Shown here one piece after another: positions 16,909 to 25,530 of a stretch of 64,000 bases of DNA; within the stretch, counting starts at the first letter, position 1; every line of letters begins with the position of its first letter. The stretch covers positions 186,001-250,000 of the forward strand of contig JAJCXN010000039.1 of the NCBI GenBank assembly GCA_029263415.1. The letters are read 5' to 3'. The position numbers and the translations under genes were made by a program. Source of the DNA: Acidobacteriota bacterium. GTDB lineage: Bacteria > Acidobacteriota > Thermoanaerobaculia > Multivoradales > Multivoraceae. The notes under the pieces are model-generated. The model was not told the origin of the DNA. It made no database searches and worked only from the letters and a program-made list of their open reading frames with translations.

Positions 16909-19596
16909 ATGAGCAAAGAAAACAAAACTGAAAACGCCAACGCCGCGATGGCTGCTGAAGATGTTCGGCTAGACGATGCGCTGGCGGCGATCCGCAAGGA
17001 CATTCCGGACGACACGGAGTCGGTCACGCGTGTACGCGCCAGACTGCAGCGCGAGGCGGGTTGGTCGGAGATGAGCCAAGCCGTTGTGCTACCGATCGAG
17101 TCGGAGAGCGAGCTGCGGACCTGTGAGGATTTCTCTGAGTTGTTACCCGCTTACTACGCGGGCGAGCTGAGCGAAGGCCGAGCCCTGTTGGTCGAAGACC
17201 ATGTCAGGCACTGCATTCCTTGCCGGCGGGCGGCGCAAGCGCTCCGGACTGGTGCCGCTGAGGCACCGGCGGGCCGTGCGGCTAACGGCAATAGCGGGCT
17301 ACGGTCCTTTGCTGCCGCAGCCGCTGTGATGTTGACGCTGTTCGCTAGCTTTCTGGCTTGGCGGCAATTCTGGCCCACCGGCCAGTCCGAGCTGTTGCAG
17401 GTGAAGAGCATCGATGGCCAGCTGTTCGCTTTGAACGACGGTGAACTCGCGCCGCTCTTCCCGGGCGATTGGATCGATGGTGGACAGGAAATCCGGACCG
17501 CAAAGGGGAGCGGTGCGCTGCTCGAACTCGCGGACGGTTCGCGCATTGAGGTCAACGAGCGAGCGGCGCTCGAGGTCTTGCGCAAGCGTTCGGGATACCG
17601 CGTTCGCGTGGATCGCGGCGATATCATCGTAGAGGCAGCGAAACAGCGCGAAGGCACTCTAGACGTCACCACCGACGAGATGTTGGTCTCGGTCAAGGGA
17701 ACGATTTTTGCGGTTAGCCACGGCACCAAGGGGTCTCGGGTTTCCGTGATCGAGGGTGAAGTTCAAGTCGAGCAGGCGCGTCTACGTACGTCGCTCTATC
17801 CCGGCGATCAGTTGGGTTCAAGAGTGACGCTGACAGCCCATCCTTTGGCTCAAGAGATTGGCTGGAGTGGTGATGTGAATCGCTACTTGTCGATGCTCGA
17901 AGAGTTCGGAGAACTGAGGGATAGCCTCAACCAAGTACTTGCTTCGGCGCAGCCACGTTACTCCTCCGAATTGCTCGAGCAAGTACCCGTGAATACCGCG
18001 GTGTACATTGCACTGCCCAATCCCACCGCCACTCTCACCGAGATCTATGGGCTGATCCGCGAGCGTGTCGCAGCAAACCCGGCACTGGCTGGCCAGTGGG
18101 CACAGATGGGGCAGGGCGGCGCCGATCATGTTGATCGGTTCATCGACGCGGTCCGCGAGCTGTCCGAGTTCTTGGGCGAAGAGACGGTGGTCGCTCTTGG
18201 GTTCGATCCCATCAACAGTGGCGAGCCAACCCCGATGGTGCTGTCGCAAGTCGACAACGCCTCTGGATTGCACGCCGCTCTGGCCGAAAAGATCGCCGAG
18301 TTGCAGGCGGAGTTGGATGAACAAGGAGCTGGTGAGATCGATATCGTTCTGCTCGATGAGAGCACGACTACGGTCAGCGCCTCGGGTGAAGCGCTGTACG
18401 TGATGGTCGCTAACGACATGCTGGTCGCGACCACGGAGATCTCGGAGATCAACCGGATTGCGAGTGGCACGAGCAGTGGCTTTGCGGGTAGTGATTTCCA
18501 CGGCACGGTGACCGATGCCTACGATCGTGGCGCCGAGTATCTGGGTGCCGTTGATCTCTCAGCGTTGCTGGGTAGTCAGTTCTCAGATAGCGACGACATG
18601 GCTTTGGAGTTCACCGGGCTCGGTTCGATCCAGTACTTGGTGGTGGAGCGCAATCAAGATGAAGAGCGCGCTTACACCGCAGCAGATCTGACCTTTTCTG
18701 GGGAACGTCAAGGGGTGGCGGCTTGGCTTGCTAACCCCGGCGCGATGGAGTCGCTGGAGTTCGTCTCGGCGAACGCTACATTCGCGAGCGGCGCGGTCCA
18801 CAAGGATCCAGTTTTGATCCTCGATGAGGTGCTGGCGATGGCCTTGGCAAACGGCGAGGTTAACGGCTTGGACGAGGTCGAGGCCGAACTCGGTTTCAGT
18901 CTGCGCGACGATCTGGCAGCCGCTTTGGGTGGCGAAGTTACGGTGGCTGTCGACGGTCCGCTGCTGCCGACGCCGTCTTGGAAGCTAATCCTCGAGGTCT
19001 ACGATGAGCGCCTCCTGCAGGCCACACTCGAGACCTTGGTGCAGCGCATCAACGAAGAGGTTGAAGAGGGCGGTGTGACCCTGGTCGAGTCTGAAGGCAA
19101 CGGTGGACGTGTTTTCTACTCGGTGGAGATTGATCGCCCGACGGTGGAGGGTTTCGATCTCAGTCCCAACTTCACCTACACCTATGTGGATGGCTTCATG
19201 GTCGCAGGGCCCAGCCGGGCACTGGTTGAACAGGCCATCATGGTGCGTGAAGGCGGAGCCTCGTTGGTGACTTCTGAAGAGTTCCAAGAACTGCTGCCGA
19301 GCGACGGCTATGTCGACTTTTCAGCGGTGGTATTCAACCGACTGGGGGAGACGTTGGCCAGTCTGGCCGACAAACTGCCCATCCCTGATGGTGTCACCGA
19401 AGAGCAGCGTCAACGGATCGATGGCTTTTTGGATGACATGGCCGACGATGGCCCTGGGCTCTACTGCTTCTACGGCGAGGATGACCGTATTCGTATGGTC
19501 AGCAACAGTCCTGCCTTCCTGCCGCTCGGGGGCCTGAGTTCACTGGTTGGTTTGGGCGGGTTGCCCGGCGTCATGTCCGGGATCCCCGGGATCTAG
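16909..19596 (+). CDS. Large anti-sigma-like protein with zinc finger, TM helix and FecR domain
   Basis: An 895-residue membrane protein. Residues 1-130 are cytoplasmic and hold an anti-sigma zinc finger H98-x3-C102-x2-C105 (HVRHCIPC). One transmembrane helix spans about 132-151. Residues 160-310 form a FecR-type domain (GDWIDGGQEIRTAKGSGALLEL, SVKGTIFAVSHG). The remaining 580 residues are an acidic, Ser/Thr-rich periplasmic region with two related halves containing VPVNTAVYIALPNP and RDDLAAALGGEVTVAVDGP; it resembles DUF3352-type proteins. The partner is the ECF sigma factor just upstream. The ATG at 16909 fits a GGAAGA 7-8 nt upstream better than the ATG at 16873. It ends in a Gly-rich tail. 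Ordinary FecR anti-sigma proteins are about 300-350 residues, so this is unusually large. Confidence 0.8.
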   Translation: MSKENKTENANAAMAAEDVRLDDALAAIRKDIPDDTESVTRVRARLQREAGWSEMSQAVVLPIESESELRTCEDFSELLPAYYAGELSEGRALLVEDHVRHCIPCRRAAQALRTGAAEAPAGRAANGNSGLRSFAAAAAVMLTLFASFLAWRQFWPTGQSELLQVKSIDGQLFALNDGELAPLFPGDWIDGGQEIRTAKGSGALLELADGSRIEVNERAALEVLRKRSGYRVRVDRGDIIVEAAKQREGTLDVTTDEMLVSVKGTIFAVSHGTKGSRVSVIEGEVQVEQARLRTSLYPGDQLGSRVTLTAHPLAQEIGWSGDVNRYLSMLEEFGELRDSLNQVLASAQPRYSSELLEQVPVNTAVYIALPNPTATLTEIYGLIRERVAANPALAGQWAQMGQGGADHVDRFIDAVRELSEFLGEETVVALGFDPINSGEPTPMVLSQVDNASGLHAALAEKIAELQAELDEQGAGEIDIVLLDESTTTVSASGEALYVMVANDMLVATTEISEINRIASGTSSGFAGSDFHGTVTDAYDRGAEYLGAVDLSALLGSQFSDSDDMALEFTGLGSIQYLVVERNQDEERAYTAADLTFSGERQGVAAWLANPGAMESLEFVSANATFASGAVHKDPVLILDEVLAMALANGEVNGLDEVEAELGFSLRDDLAAALGGEVTVAVDGPLLPTPSWKLILEVYDERLLQATLETLVQRINEEVEEGGVTLVESEGNGGRVFYSVEIDRPTVEGFDLSPNFTYTYVDGFMVAGPSRALVEQAIMVREGGASLVTSEEFQELLPSDGYVDFSAVVFNRLGETLASLADKLPIPDGVTEEQRQRIDGFLDDMADDGPGLYCFYGEDDRIRMVSNSPAFLPLGGLSSLVGLGGLPGVMSGIPGI

Positions 19597-19941
19597 ACTG
19601 CAGGTTGATCGGTGCCTCGACCCAGTGGTTCAGACGGGCTTGAGACCGACGATTCGGAGCCGGCGATGCCGGCTTCGAATCGGCATTTCTGTGTCTGGAC
19701 AACATGATCGAAGCCCCAAGACTCTGACCGTAAAAGTTATGGCGCTATGCGTGATAATTGCGAAACAGCAAGCCGGTCGAGTGCGTAGGGTGGGGCAAGT
19801 GCAAACCAGCTTTTGCTTGTGACATTCGCTCGCTAGGGTGCGGTTCTCGAGCCTCCCAGCGCTGCGCTAGTTGAGCGCTGAAGTTCAGGTCAGTGAAAGA
19901 GCCTCGATCTCCTCAAACCTCTTCTCAACAGGAAACATCTT
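19597..19941. other. Intergenic region (345 bp) with one terminator
   Basis: This gap between the anti-sigma gene and the ABC operon holds one strong hairpin (annotated separately) and no credible ORF. An AGGAAA ribosome-binding site precedes the GTG at 19942. No clear promoter or operator was recognised. Confidence 0.6.
19650..19682 (+). terminator. Probable intrinsic terminator after the sigma/anti-sigma operon
   Basis: Two 15-base arms, CGATTCGGAGCCGGC and GCCGGCTTCGAATCG, pair with a single mismatch around a GAT loop, and are followed by GCATTTCTG. The hairpin is 54 bp after the anti-sigma stop codon. The U-tract is short, so termination efficiency is uncertain. Confidence 0.6.
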
Positions 19942-21012
19942 GTGACCATCGCAGCCCGGGAAGCTTCCGGACAAGACAGCAACACACAGCGGCCTAGGCC
20001 GGTGGCTGATGCACCGGTGATCGAGCTGGATGGCTTGAGCATGAGCTTCGGCTCCCATCAAGTTCTGCAGTCGCTCAGCGGGTCCTTCAATGGTCGATGC
20101 ATTGGCCTGTTGGGACCTAACGGCGCGGGCAAGACAACCTTGCTTCACACCCTGCTGGGGTTTTACGCACCCACCGCAGGGACCGCCAGCATTCTTGGTC
20201 GAGACATCGGTCGGGAAGGCAAGGCAATTCGCGAGTTGATCGGCTACATGCCCGAACGCGACGCCTTCATCGCGGGCATGTCTGGCGTGCGCTTCGTTCG
20301 GCTGATGGCAGAGTTGTCTGGCCTGCCGAGTAAGCAAGCGTTGGAGCGCGCTCACGAGGTGTTTTTCTATGTCGGCCTGGGCGAAGCGCGGTATCGCAAG
20401 CTGGAATCGTACTCTCTGGGCATGAAGCAACTTGCCAAGCTTGCTCAAGCGATCGTTCATGGCCCACGACTCCTTTTCCTTGATGAGCCGACCAATGGCC
20501 TTGATCCACCGGCGCGCGTGCGCATGCTGCGCTTGATTCGCGAGATCCGGGATTCAGGTTCAGCCAACCTCGTGGTGTCGTCGCACTTGTTGCGGGACGT
20601 TGAGGAGTGCTGTGACGAAGTGTTGATTCTCAAAGATGGGCACATAGCCAACTACTGCAACCTCGAAGAAGAGCGGAAGACGAATCGCAAATTTCTTGAG
20701 ATCGAGGTGCGCCACTCCGTCAGCAGCGATCGGCGGAGTGAGTCGGCACAAGACATCTTCTCTGCGGCTCTGCGGACTCGAGGATGCGAAGTCGCGATTC
20801 AGAATCGCCGACGAATGAAAGCGGTGCTTCCTGAGACCGTGGAGATCGCCGATCTCTACGTGGCAGCCCAAGACGAGCATCTTCAGATTCGTAAGCTCGA
20901 CTACAAGCGAGACTCGCTTGAAGATATCTTCTTAAAGGCCATGGACGACGAGCCCCCCTCGTCAAGGGCGGCCAACGGTGCGGCCGCCAACACTGCGGAG
21001 GGTCAAGCCTAA
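19942..21012 (+). CDS. ABC-2 type exporter ATP-binding protein (first)
   Basis: A 356-residue ATPase of the CcmA/GldA-like ABC-2 group. It has Walker [12 protein letters not shown], a Q-loop region [10 protein letters not shown], the relaxed signature [15 protein letters not shown] common in this group, Walker [14 protein letters not shown] and the switch His in [10 protein letters not shown]. The final 110 residues are a C-terminal regulatory extension with little similarity to the core. It starts with GTG at 19942 preceded by AGGAAA. The next gene overlaps by one base (TAATG), so it and the three following genes form one operon with the order ATPase-permease-ATPase-permease. The exported substrate is unknown. 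Confidence 0.9.
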   Translation: MTIAAREASGQDSNTQRPRPVADAPVIELDGLSMSFGSHQVLQSLSGSFNGRCIGLLGPNGAGKTTLLHTLLGFYAPTAGTASILGRDIGREGKAIRELIGYMPERDAFIAGMSGVRFVRLMAELSGLPSKQALERAHEVFFYVGLGEARYRKLESYSLGMKQLAKLAQAIVHGPRLLFLDEPTNGLDPPARVRMLRLIREIRDSGSANLVVSSHLLRDVEECCDEVLILKDGHIANYCNLEEERKTNRKFLEIEVRHSVSSDRRSESAQDIFSAALRTRGCEVAIQNRRRMKAVLPETVEIADLYVAAQDEHLQIRKLDYKRDSLEDIFLKAMDDEPPSSRAANGAAANTAEGQA

Positions 21013-21878
21013 TGTCTGTCTACGATCGCACCTACCACGGTTACAAGGGGCCTAGCACTCCGACGTGGTCACGTTTCACGGTGCTGTCCCGCTACGCCTT
21101 GCAAGAGGTGTTTCGGTCGCGCTTGTTTGTGGCGTACTTCGTTGCTTGCTTTCTGCCGACCTTGGTGAGCACGGTGATCATCTACCTGCGCTACAACGTC
21201 GAGGCGATGTCGCTGCTGCAGCTTGATGCGCTAGACATCGTCACTATAGACAGCACGTTTTTCTACTACGGCGTGGTCGTGCCGCACACCTTCTTGAGCC
21301 TGGTGTTGGTGATGCTGGTCGGGCCCGCGCTAATTTCGCCAGACTTGCGCAACGCGGCCTTACCGCTCTACCTTTCAAGACCGGTCAACAAGACCGACTA
21401 CGTGTTGGGCAAACTCACCGTACTCTTGGGCCTAGCGGCGGCGATCACAATCGTTCCGAGCCTGTTCTTGTTCTTCTTGCAGTCGGCGCTCGCCGGGGGT
21501 GAGTGGATCCAGGAGCACGGAAGGATCGGACCCGCGATGCTCATCGGATTCTCGGTCTGGATTGTGGTGCTGTCGATCTATGCGCTGGCAGTCTCAGCAT
21601 GGGTCAAGTGGAAGCCGTTCGCTCGGATTCTGTTCTTGGGCTCCATCTTGGTCACCGCCGCTGTCGGTAACGTATTCAAGGCGCTCTACGGCGCTTGGTG
21701 GGGCAGCATCATCGTGCTCAACGACTTGATGATCCGGATTTGGAATCAACTCTTGGGCAGAGAGATTCAGGCTGGGGTAGTGCCGTGGATGGTGGCCTGG
21801 ATATGCCTCGGTTTGTTCGCCGCTTTCAGCCTATTCATGCTCTACCGACGCATCCGCGCCTTCGAGGTGATCTCATGA
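21012..21878 (+). CDS. ABC-2 type permease (first)
   Basis: A 288-residue membrane protein with about six hydrophobic segments. Its start (YDRTYHGYKG) is a motif often found in ABC-2 permeases linked to GldA-like ATPases, followed by FRSRLFVAYFVACFLPTLVS as the first membrane helix. Further helices include VVPHTFLSLVLVMLVGPALIS and the LSRPVNKTDYVLGK loop, which is the coupling region of ABC-2 permeases (compare xxSRPIxRxxYxxGK). It overlaps the preceding ATPase by one base, and the next ATPase start lies inside its stop (ATGATG/TGA), so expression is coupled. It probably forms a heteromeric exporter with the second permease of the operon. Confidence 0.85.
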   Translation: MSVYDRTYHGYKGPSTPTWSRFTVLSRYALQEVFRSRLFVAYFVACFLPTLVSTVIIYLRYNVEAMSLLQLDALDIVTIDSTFFYYGVVVPHTFLSLVLVMLVGPALISPDLRNAALPLYLSRPVNKTDYVLGKLTVLLGLAAAITIVPSLFLFFLQSALAGGEWIQEHGRIGPAMLIGFSVWIVVLSIYALAVSAWVKWKPFARILFLGSILVTAAVGNVFKALYGAWWGSIIVLNDLMIRIWNQLLGREIQAGVVPWMVAWICLGLFAAFSLFMLYRRIRAFEVIS

Positions 21879-22855
21879 TGGGTGTCAACGATCCGACCGG
21901 GCTCGGCGAGAACAGCGGACACACCGGCATTCGCCTGGAGAATGTCTCGAAGTTCTACGGCGAGGTGCTCGGAATCAACCAGGTCAACCTCGAGATCGGA
22001 CCTGGTATCACCAGCTTGGTTGGGCCCAACGGCTCAGGTAAGACCACGCTGATGAACTTGGTGTCTGGTCTGATCGCTCCAACCGAAGGCAGACTGACGA
22101 TCCTCGATGTCGAACCGACCCATCCTGAGAGCATGTTTCGCCAAGTGGGCTACTGCACGCAGTTCGATTCGTTTCCGCGCGGCGTCACTGGCCGGGTATT
22201 CGTTCGCGACACGCTCAGGATTCATGGATACTCATTGAAGGATGCAGACGATCTGGCCATGGCTGCTATCGAGCAAGTCGGTCTGACCAAGGCCGCCGAT
22301 CGTAAGGCCGACGGATACAGCAAGGGCATGCGCCAGCGAATTCGTTTGGCGCAGGCGCTGGCCCACAACCCCAGAGTCTTGGTTCTCGACGAGCCGCTCA
22401 ATGGTCTAGATCCCATGGCTCGCGCCGAAGTCATCGCCATCTTCCGAGAGAAGGCTGATCAAGGCATGCACCTCTTGATCTCGAGTCACATCCTGCACGA
22501 GGTCGACATGCTCTCGGATCGGGTGGTGTTCATCTCTAACGGCTACATCGTCGCCGAAGGTCAGATCGAAGGTGTGCGCAACGAGGTTACGGAGCAGCCG
22601 CTGCAGATCTATGTGCGCTGCGATCGGCCGGCGGAACTGGCCGCGCAGATTCTTCAACGCAGTGAACCAACCGAGATTCAGATGCACGACGACGGTGGGG
22701 GCTTTCACCTGCGTACTCGTCGAGCGAATGAGCTCTACGACTTGATCACCGAGTTGGTGGTCGAGGGTGGTTATCGCTTGGAGGGGATCGGTCCCGCAGA
22801 TGAGAACGTCCAAGCCGTTTACCAATACTTGGTCGGTGACGAAGGAGTCGCATGA
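21875..22855 (+). CDS. ABC-2 type exporter ATP-binding protein (second)
   Basis: A protein of about 326 residues starting at the ATG that overlaps the preceding stop codon (ATGATGA); the longer open frame upstream lies inside the permease gene in another frame. Motifs are Walker A GPNGSGKTTLM, signature YSKGMRQRIRLAQAL, Walker B VLVLDEPLNGLDP (Leu in place of the common Thr) and SSHILHEVD. About 90 C-terminal residues form an extension similar in layout to that of the first ATPase. The two ATPases share the same organisation but differ in sequence, which suggests an old duplication and a heterodimeric exporter, or two exporters made in fixed ratio. Confidence 0.9.
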   Translation: MMGVNDPTGLGENSGHTGIRLENVSKFYGEVLGINQVNLEIGPGITSLVGPNGSGKTTLMNLVSGLIAPTEGRLTILDVEPTHPESMFRQVGYCTQFDSFPRGVTGRVFVRDTLRIHGYSLKDADDLAMAAIEQVGLTKAADRKADGYSKGMRQRIRLAQALAHNPRVLVLDEPLNGLDPMARAEVIAIFREKADQGMHLLISSHILHEVDMLSDRVVFISNGYIVAEGQIEGVRNEVTEQPLQIYVRCDRPAELAAQILQRSEPTEIQMHDDGGGFHLRTRRANELYDLITELVVEGGYRLEGIGPADENVQAVYQYLVGDEGVA

Positions 22856-23733
22856 TGAGCGTCGCAGAGACAGAGCAAACTCCGAGCAAAGCGATGCCCC
22901 AGCTACCCAGTGGCGTGCAACTCTGGCGTCGACAGACCCAGGCCTTGGTGATGATCAGTTTGCGCAAGGCACTCACCGGTCGGCGATCGCTTGCGTACTA
23001 CGCTGTTGCCGCGGCGCCTGTTCTCATTATGCTGGTCCTGGTGGTGATCAAACGACCGGGCGGCGAGCCGTTGTTTTCGACCCTCGGCGATGCCCGCCGT
23101 GCTTACGCGATGATCTTCCAAACGGTGATGCTGCGAGGGCTGATCTTCTTTGGCTGCGTCGGTATCTTCACCACACTGTTCAGAGGTGAGGTCTTAGAGC
23201 GCAGCTTGCACTACCTGTTGCTCTCGCCGCTGCGCCGCGACGTGATGGTGGTCGGCAAGTACCTGGCGGGCTTGTCCCTTGCGATCTTCTTGTTCTGTAG
23301 CAGCGTGATGCTGAGCTACTTGCTGATCTATCCGTCATTTGGTATCTCGCGGGCGCTTGAGGATCTGACCTCGGGCCCGGGAGGCGGGCAGTTGTTCGCC
23401 TACCTCAGCGTCACCGTGCTCGCTTGTTTGGGCTACGGCGCGGTCTTCCTGATTCTTGGATTGTTGTTCAAGAATCCGATCGTTCCGGCCGGTGCCGTGC
23501 TCGGTTGGGAATCGCTCAACTTTCTACTCCCACCAGCACTCAAGAAGATCAGCGTCATCCACTATCTCAAGGGCATGGTGCCCCTGCCAATGTCAGAGGG
23601 TCCTTTTGCCGTGGTCGCTGAGCCGCCGTCGGTCTGGTTGTCTGTTGCTGGCCTGTTGGTTCTGACGGTGGCAGTGCTTGCTCTAGCAAGCTTCATGCTG
23701 CGCCGCTTCGAGATCCGATACGGCGACGACTGA
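22852..23733 (+). CDS. ABC-2 type permease (second)
   Basis: A 293-residue membrane protein with about six hydrophobic segments (for example SLAYYAVAAAPVLIMLVLVVI, LIFFGCVGIFTTLF, LAIFLFCSSVMLSYLLIY). The segment RGEVLERSLHYLLLSPLRRDVMVVGKYLAG is the cytosolic coupling loop plus following helix of ABC-2 permeases. The ATG overlaps the stop of the second ATPase by four bases (ATGA), giving a tightly coupled four-gene operon. It differs from the first permease, and the substrate is unknown. A 7-bp inverted repeat 79 bp downstream (23812-23834) may help end the transcript, but it has no U-tract. Confidence 0.85.
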   Translation: MMSVAETEQTPSKAMPQLPSGVQLWRRQTQALVMISLRKALTGRRSLAYYAVAAAPVLIMLVLVVIKRPGGEPLFSTLGDARRAYAMIFQTVMLRGLIFFGCVGIFTTLFRGEVLERSLHYLLLSPLRRDVMVVGKYLAGLSLAIFLFCSSVMLSYLLIYPSFGISRALEDLTSGPGGGQLFAYLSVTVLACLGYGAVFLILGLLFKNPIVPAGAVLGWESLNFLLPPALKKISVIHYLKGMVPLPMSEGPFAVVAEPPSVWLSVAGLLVLTVAVLALASFMLRRFEIRYGDD

Positions 23734-23983
23734 GTCGGTCTGCGCTCGTGGCTCGAAGCGTGATTGCGAGCGCTCTTTAGCGACTGTGCGCAAACGCGCA
23801 ACGTGAGCAGTTGGAGCCTGAGGCTTTGGCTCCATGGTTGCTCCATGGTGCCGGAGTCGGTTTTTGTTGTGGCGCCAATCTGTGCCGCTTGGGGAAAGAG
23901 CCGGGCTGCAGTGAACAAGCGCTCTGGCGTAGAACTCGCGTCCGAGCCACACCACTCCTAGGCCTGCTAAGGTTTTCGGTTCG

Positions 23984-25447
23984 ATGTCATCTAGCGATTC
24001 GTATCGCGCCCCTCAGACGGCGCAGTTCAATCTTAAGAGCAGTCGTGCGCGCATCGAGGTTGACAGCGCCGAAGAGGCTCAAGTCTGGCTCGACAAGGCG
24101 GCTGCCGGAGACTTCATTGTTCGCTTAGAACAGCGTCTGGATGAAGGTGTTGAGATCGAAGTCTTGTTGGTTTCGGGCGTCCTCGAAGTATCAATGCGCT
24201 GCCGGGTGAAACAGGTGTTCCGTTCCGGCGCTGATCGGTACGGAACGATGGTCGAATGGCTTGATCGAGAAGGAGCGCCCGAGCACCTGGCGACTGAGTC
24301 GAAGCCGGTGCGCTCGAGTCGAAGTCTCTTTGAGCCGTCGCGCCCGCAATACCCGAACGAGGATCCCGAGCCGGGATCTGACGCCTTTGAGCTGCCGAGC
24401 CTGAAGGTGAAAGATGGCGAGCCGGAGGTGAATCTCAATTCGCCTGAGAGTTGGGCCGCGCAGCATTTTCCAGAGGTAGAAGATCTACGTCTAGAGGTTC
24501 GAGCGCCCGCACCTGAGAAGGTGGAGAGTGCGCAGAATGCACCAGACACAGTTGTCGAGCCGGTCGAGGATGCACCCTCGTCGACCTCCAGGAGTATGGT
24601 GTTGAAGCGGAAGACGCCGCGGTCGCCGGATGACAGTACCGATGTCTTCGACGTCGCATCGCTTAATCCCGACAGTAGTCCAGACCTCTCCCTCGAGTTC
24701 GGCGCAGAGCAAGATGTGGAGTCTCACAGCGAAGAGGACCGAGCTGCAGGCGAGGTCGCGGCCATCGCAGAGCGAGGCGCTGACGAACTTGAGGTGTTGT
24801 TGAGCCAATCAGGGGAGTGGCGTGCACGTGTTCAGGACGGTCGGCTGACCTCGCTTGAAGTGGCCGAGAGTGGCGCGGGCAGTGCTCCTGCCGACGATGC
24901 ACCGGCCGCCGATGGGCCGCTCGATGACGCTCCGGCCGACAACGCTCCTGCCGACAACGCTCCTGTCGACGATGCTCCGCCCGATGAGAAACTCAGCCCT
25001 GAGGCTAAGAAGGCGATCACGTTTAACGAGTCACGCGGAGTCTCTCTGGCACATTCGCTCGGCCAGATGAACCCCAATGAGAAGGCGCGACTCGCCACCA
25101 GGGCGTCGCGCCAAGAGCGTCAGCTGCTGCTGCGGGATCACACGTTCTCAGTTCAGATGGGATTGCTCAACAATCCGCGCATCGAGAACAAAGAGATCAT
25201 CAAGATTGCCAAGCATCCGCAGACCACGGGCGGCATTCTGAAGCGTCTAGCGAGCGATCGAAAGTGGGCAGGCAACTACGAAGTGCAAGTTGCGTTGGTC
25301 AAACATCCGGGAACGCCCTCGCCCATGGCTATTCGGTTGCTGGAGCAAATGCGAATCTCCGACCTGCGGGCCATGGCCAAGAGTCAGGCTTTGCGCGAGA
25401 ACGTTCGTAAGGCCGCGTTGAGACTGTACCTGCAGCGCAGCGGCTAA
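23984..25447 (+). CDS. Modular protein: PilZ-like N-terminus, acidic linker, HEAT-like C-terminus
   Basis: A 487-residue soluble protein not assignable to a named family. Residues 10-100 form a small beta-rich domain resembling PilZ (ARIEVDSAEEAQVWL ... LVSGVLEVSMRCRVKQVFRSG ... YGTMVEWLDREG), but the RxxxR and D/NxSxxG c-di-GMP motifs are not clear. Residues 110-345 are an acidic, Pro-rich, low-complexity linker that ends in imperfect repeats of APADN/DDAP. Residues 350-487 are helical, rich in R, L and K, with repeated units such as LLLRDHTFSVQMGLLNNPRI and VQVALVKHPGTPSPMAI that look like HEAT or leucine-rich-variant repeats. The ABC operon ends 250 bp upstream. It may be a scaffold or regulator; no function is claimed. 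Confidence 0.65.
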   Translation: MSSSDSYRAPQTAQFNLKSSRARIEVDSAEEAQVWLDKAAAGDFIVRLEQRLDEGVEIEVLLVSGVLEVSMRCRVKQVFRSGADRYGTMVEWLDREGAPEHLATESKPVRSSRSLFEPSRPQYPNEDPEPGSDAFELPSLKVKDGEPEVNLNSPESWAAQHFPEVEDLRLEVRAPAPEKVESAQNAPDTVVEPVEDAPSSTSRSMVLKRKTPRSPDDSTDVFDVASLNPDSSPDLSLEFGAEQDVESHSEEDRAAGEVAAIAERGADELEVLLSQSGEWRARVQDGRLTSLEVAESGAGSAPADDAPAADGPLDDAPADNAPADNAPVDDAPPDEKLSPEAKKAITFNESRGVSLAHSLGQMNPNEKARLATRASRQERQLLLRDHTFSVQMGLLNNPRIENKEIIKIAKHPQTTGGILKRLASDRKWAGNYEVQVALVKHPGTPSPMAIRLLEQMRISDLRAMAKSQALRENVRKAALRLYLQRSG

Positions 25448-25486
25448 GGGGCGCAGCGGATAGGGGGGTACGGTGGGTTGAGGGGT

Positions 25487-25519
25487 GGCGGTGGCAGTGA
25501 ACGAAGTCTCGCCACCGCC
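25487..25519. terminator. Hairpin between convergent genes
   Basis: GGCGGTGGC (25487-25495) pairs perfectly with GCCACCGCC (25511-25519) around a 15-base loop, between the convergent PilZ-like and MFS genes. No poly-U follows on either strand, so a bidirectional terminator is only likely. Confidence 0.4.
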
Positions 25520-25530
25520 CCCAACGATTG

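Noticed and set aside
23812-23834. A terminator after the ABC-2 operon (TGGAGCC/GGCTCCA)
   Set aside because: The 7-bp inverted repeat has a 9-base loop and no U-tract, so it was mentioned but not annotated.
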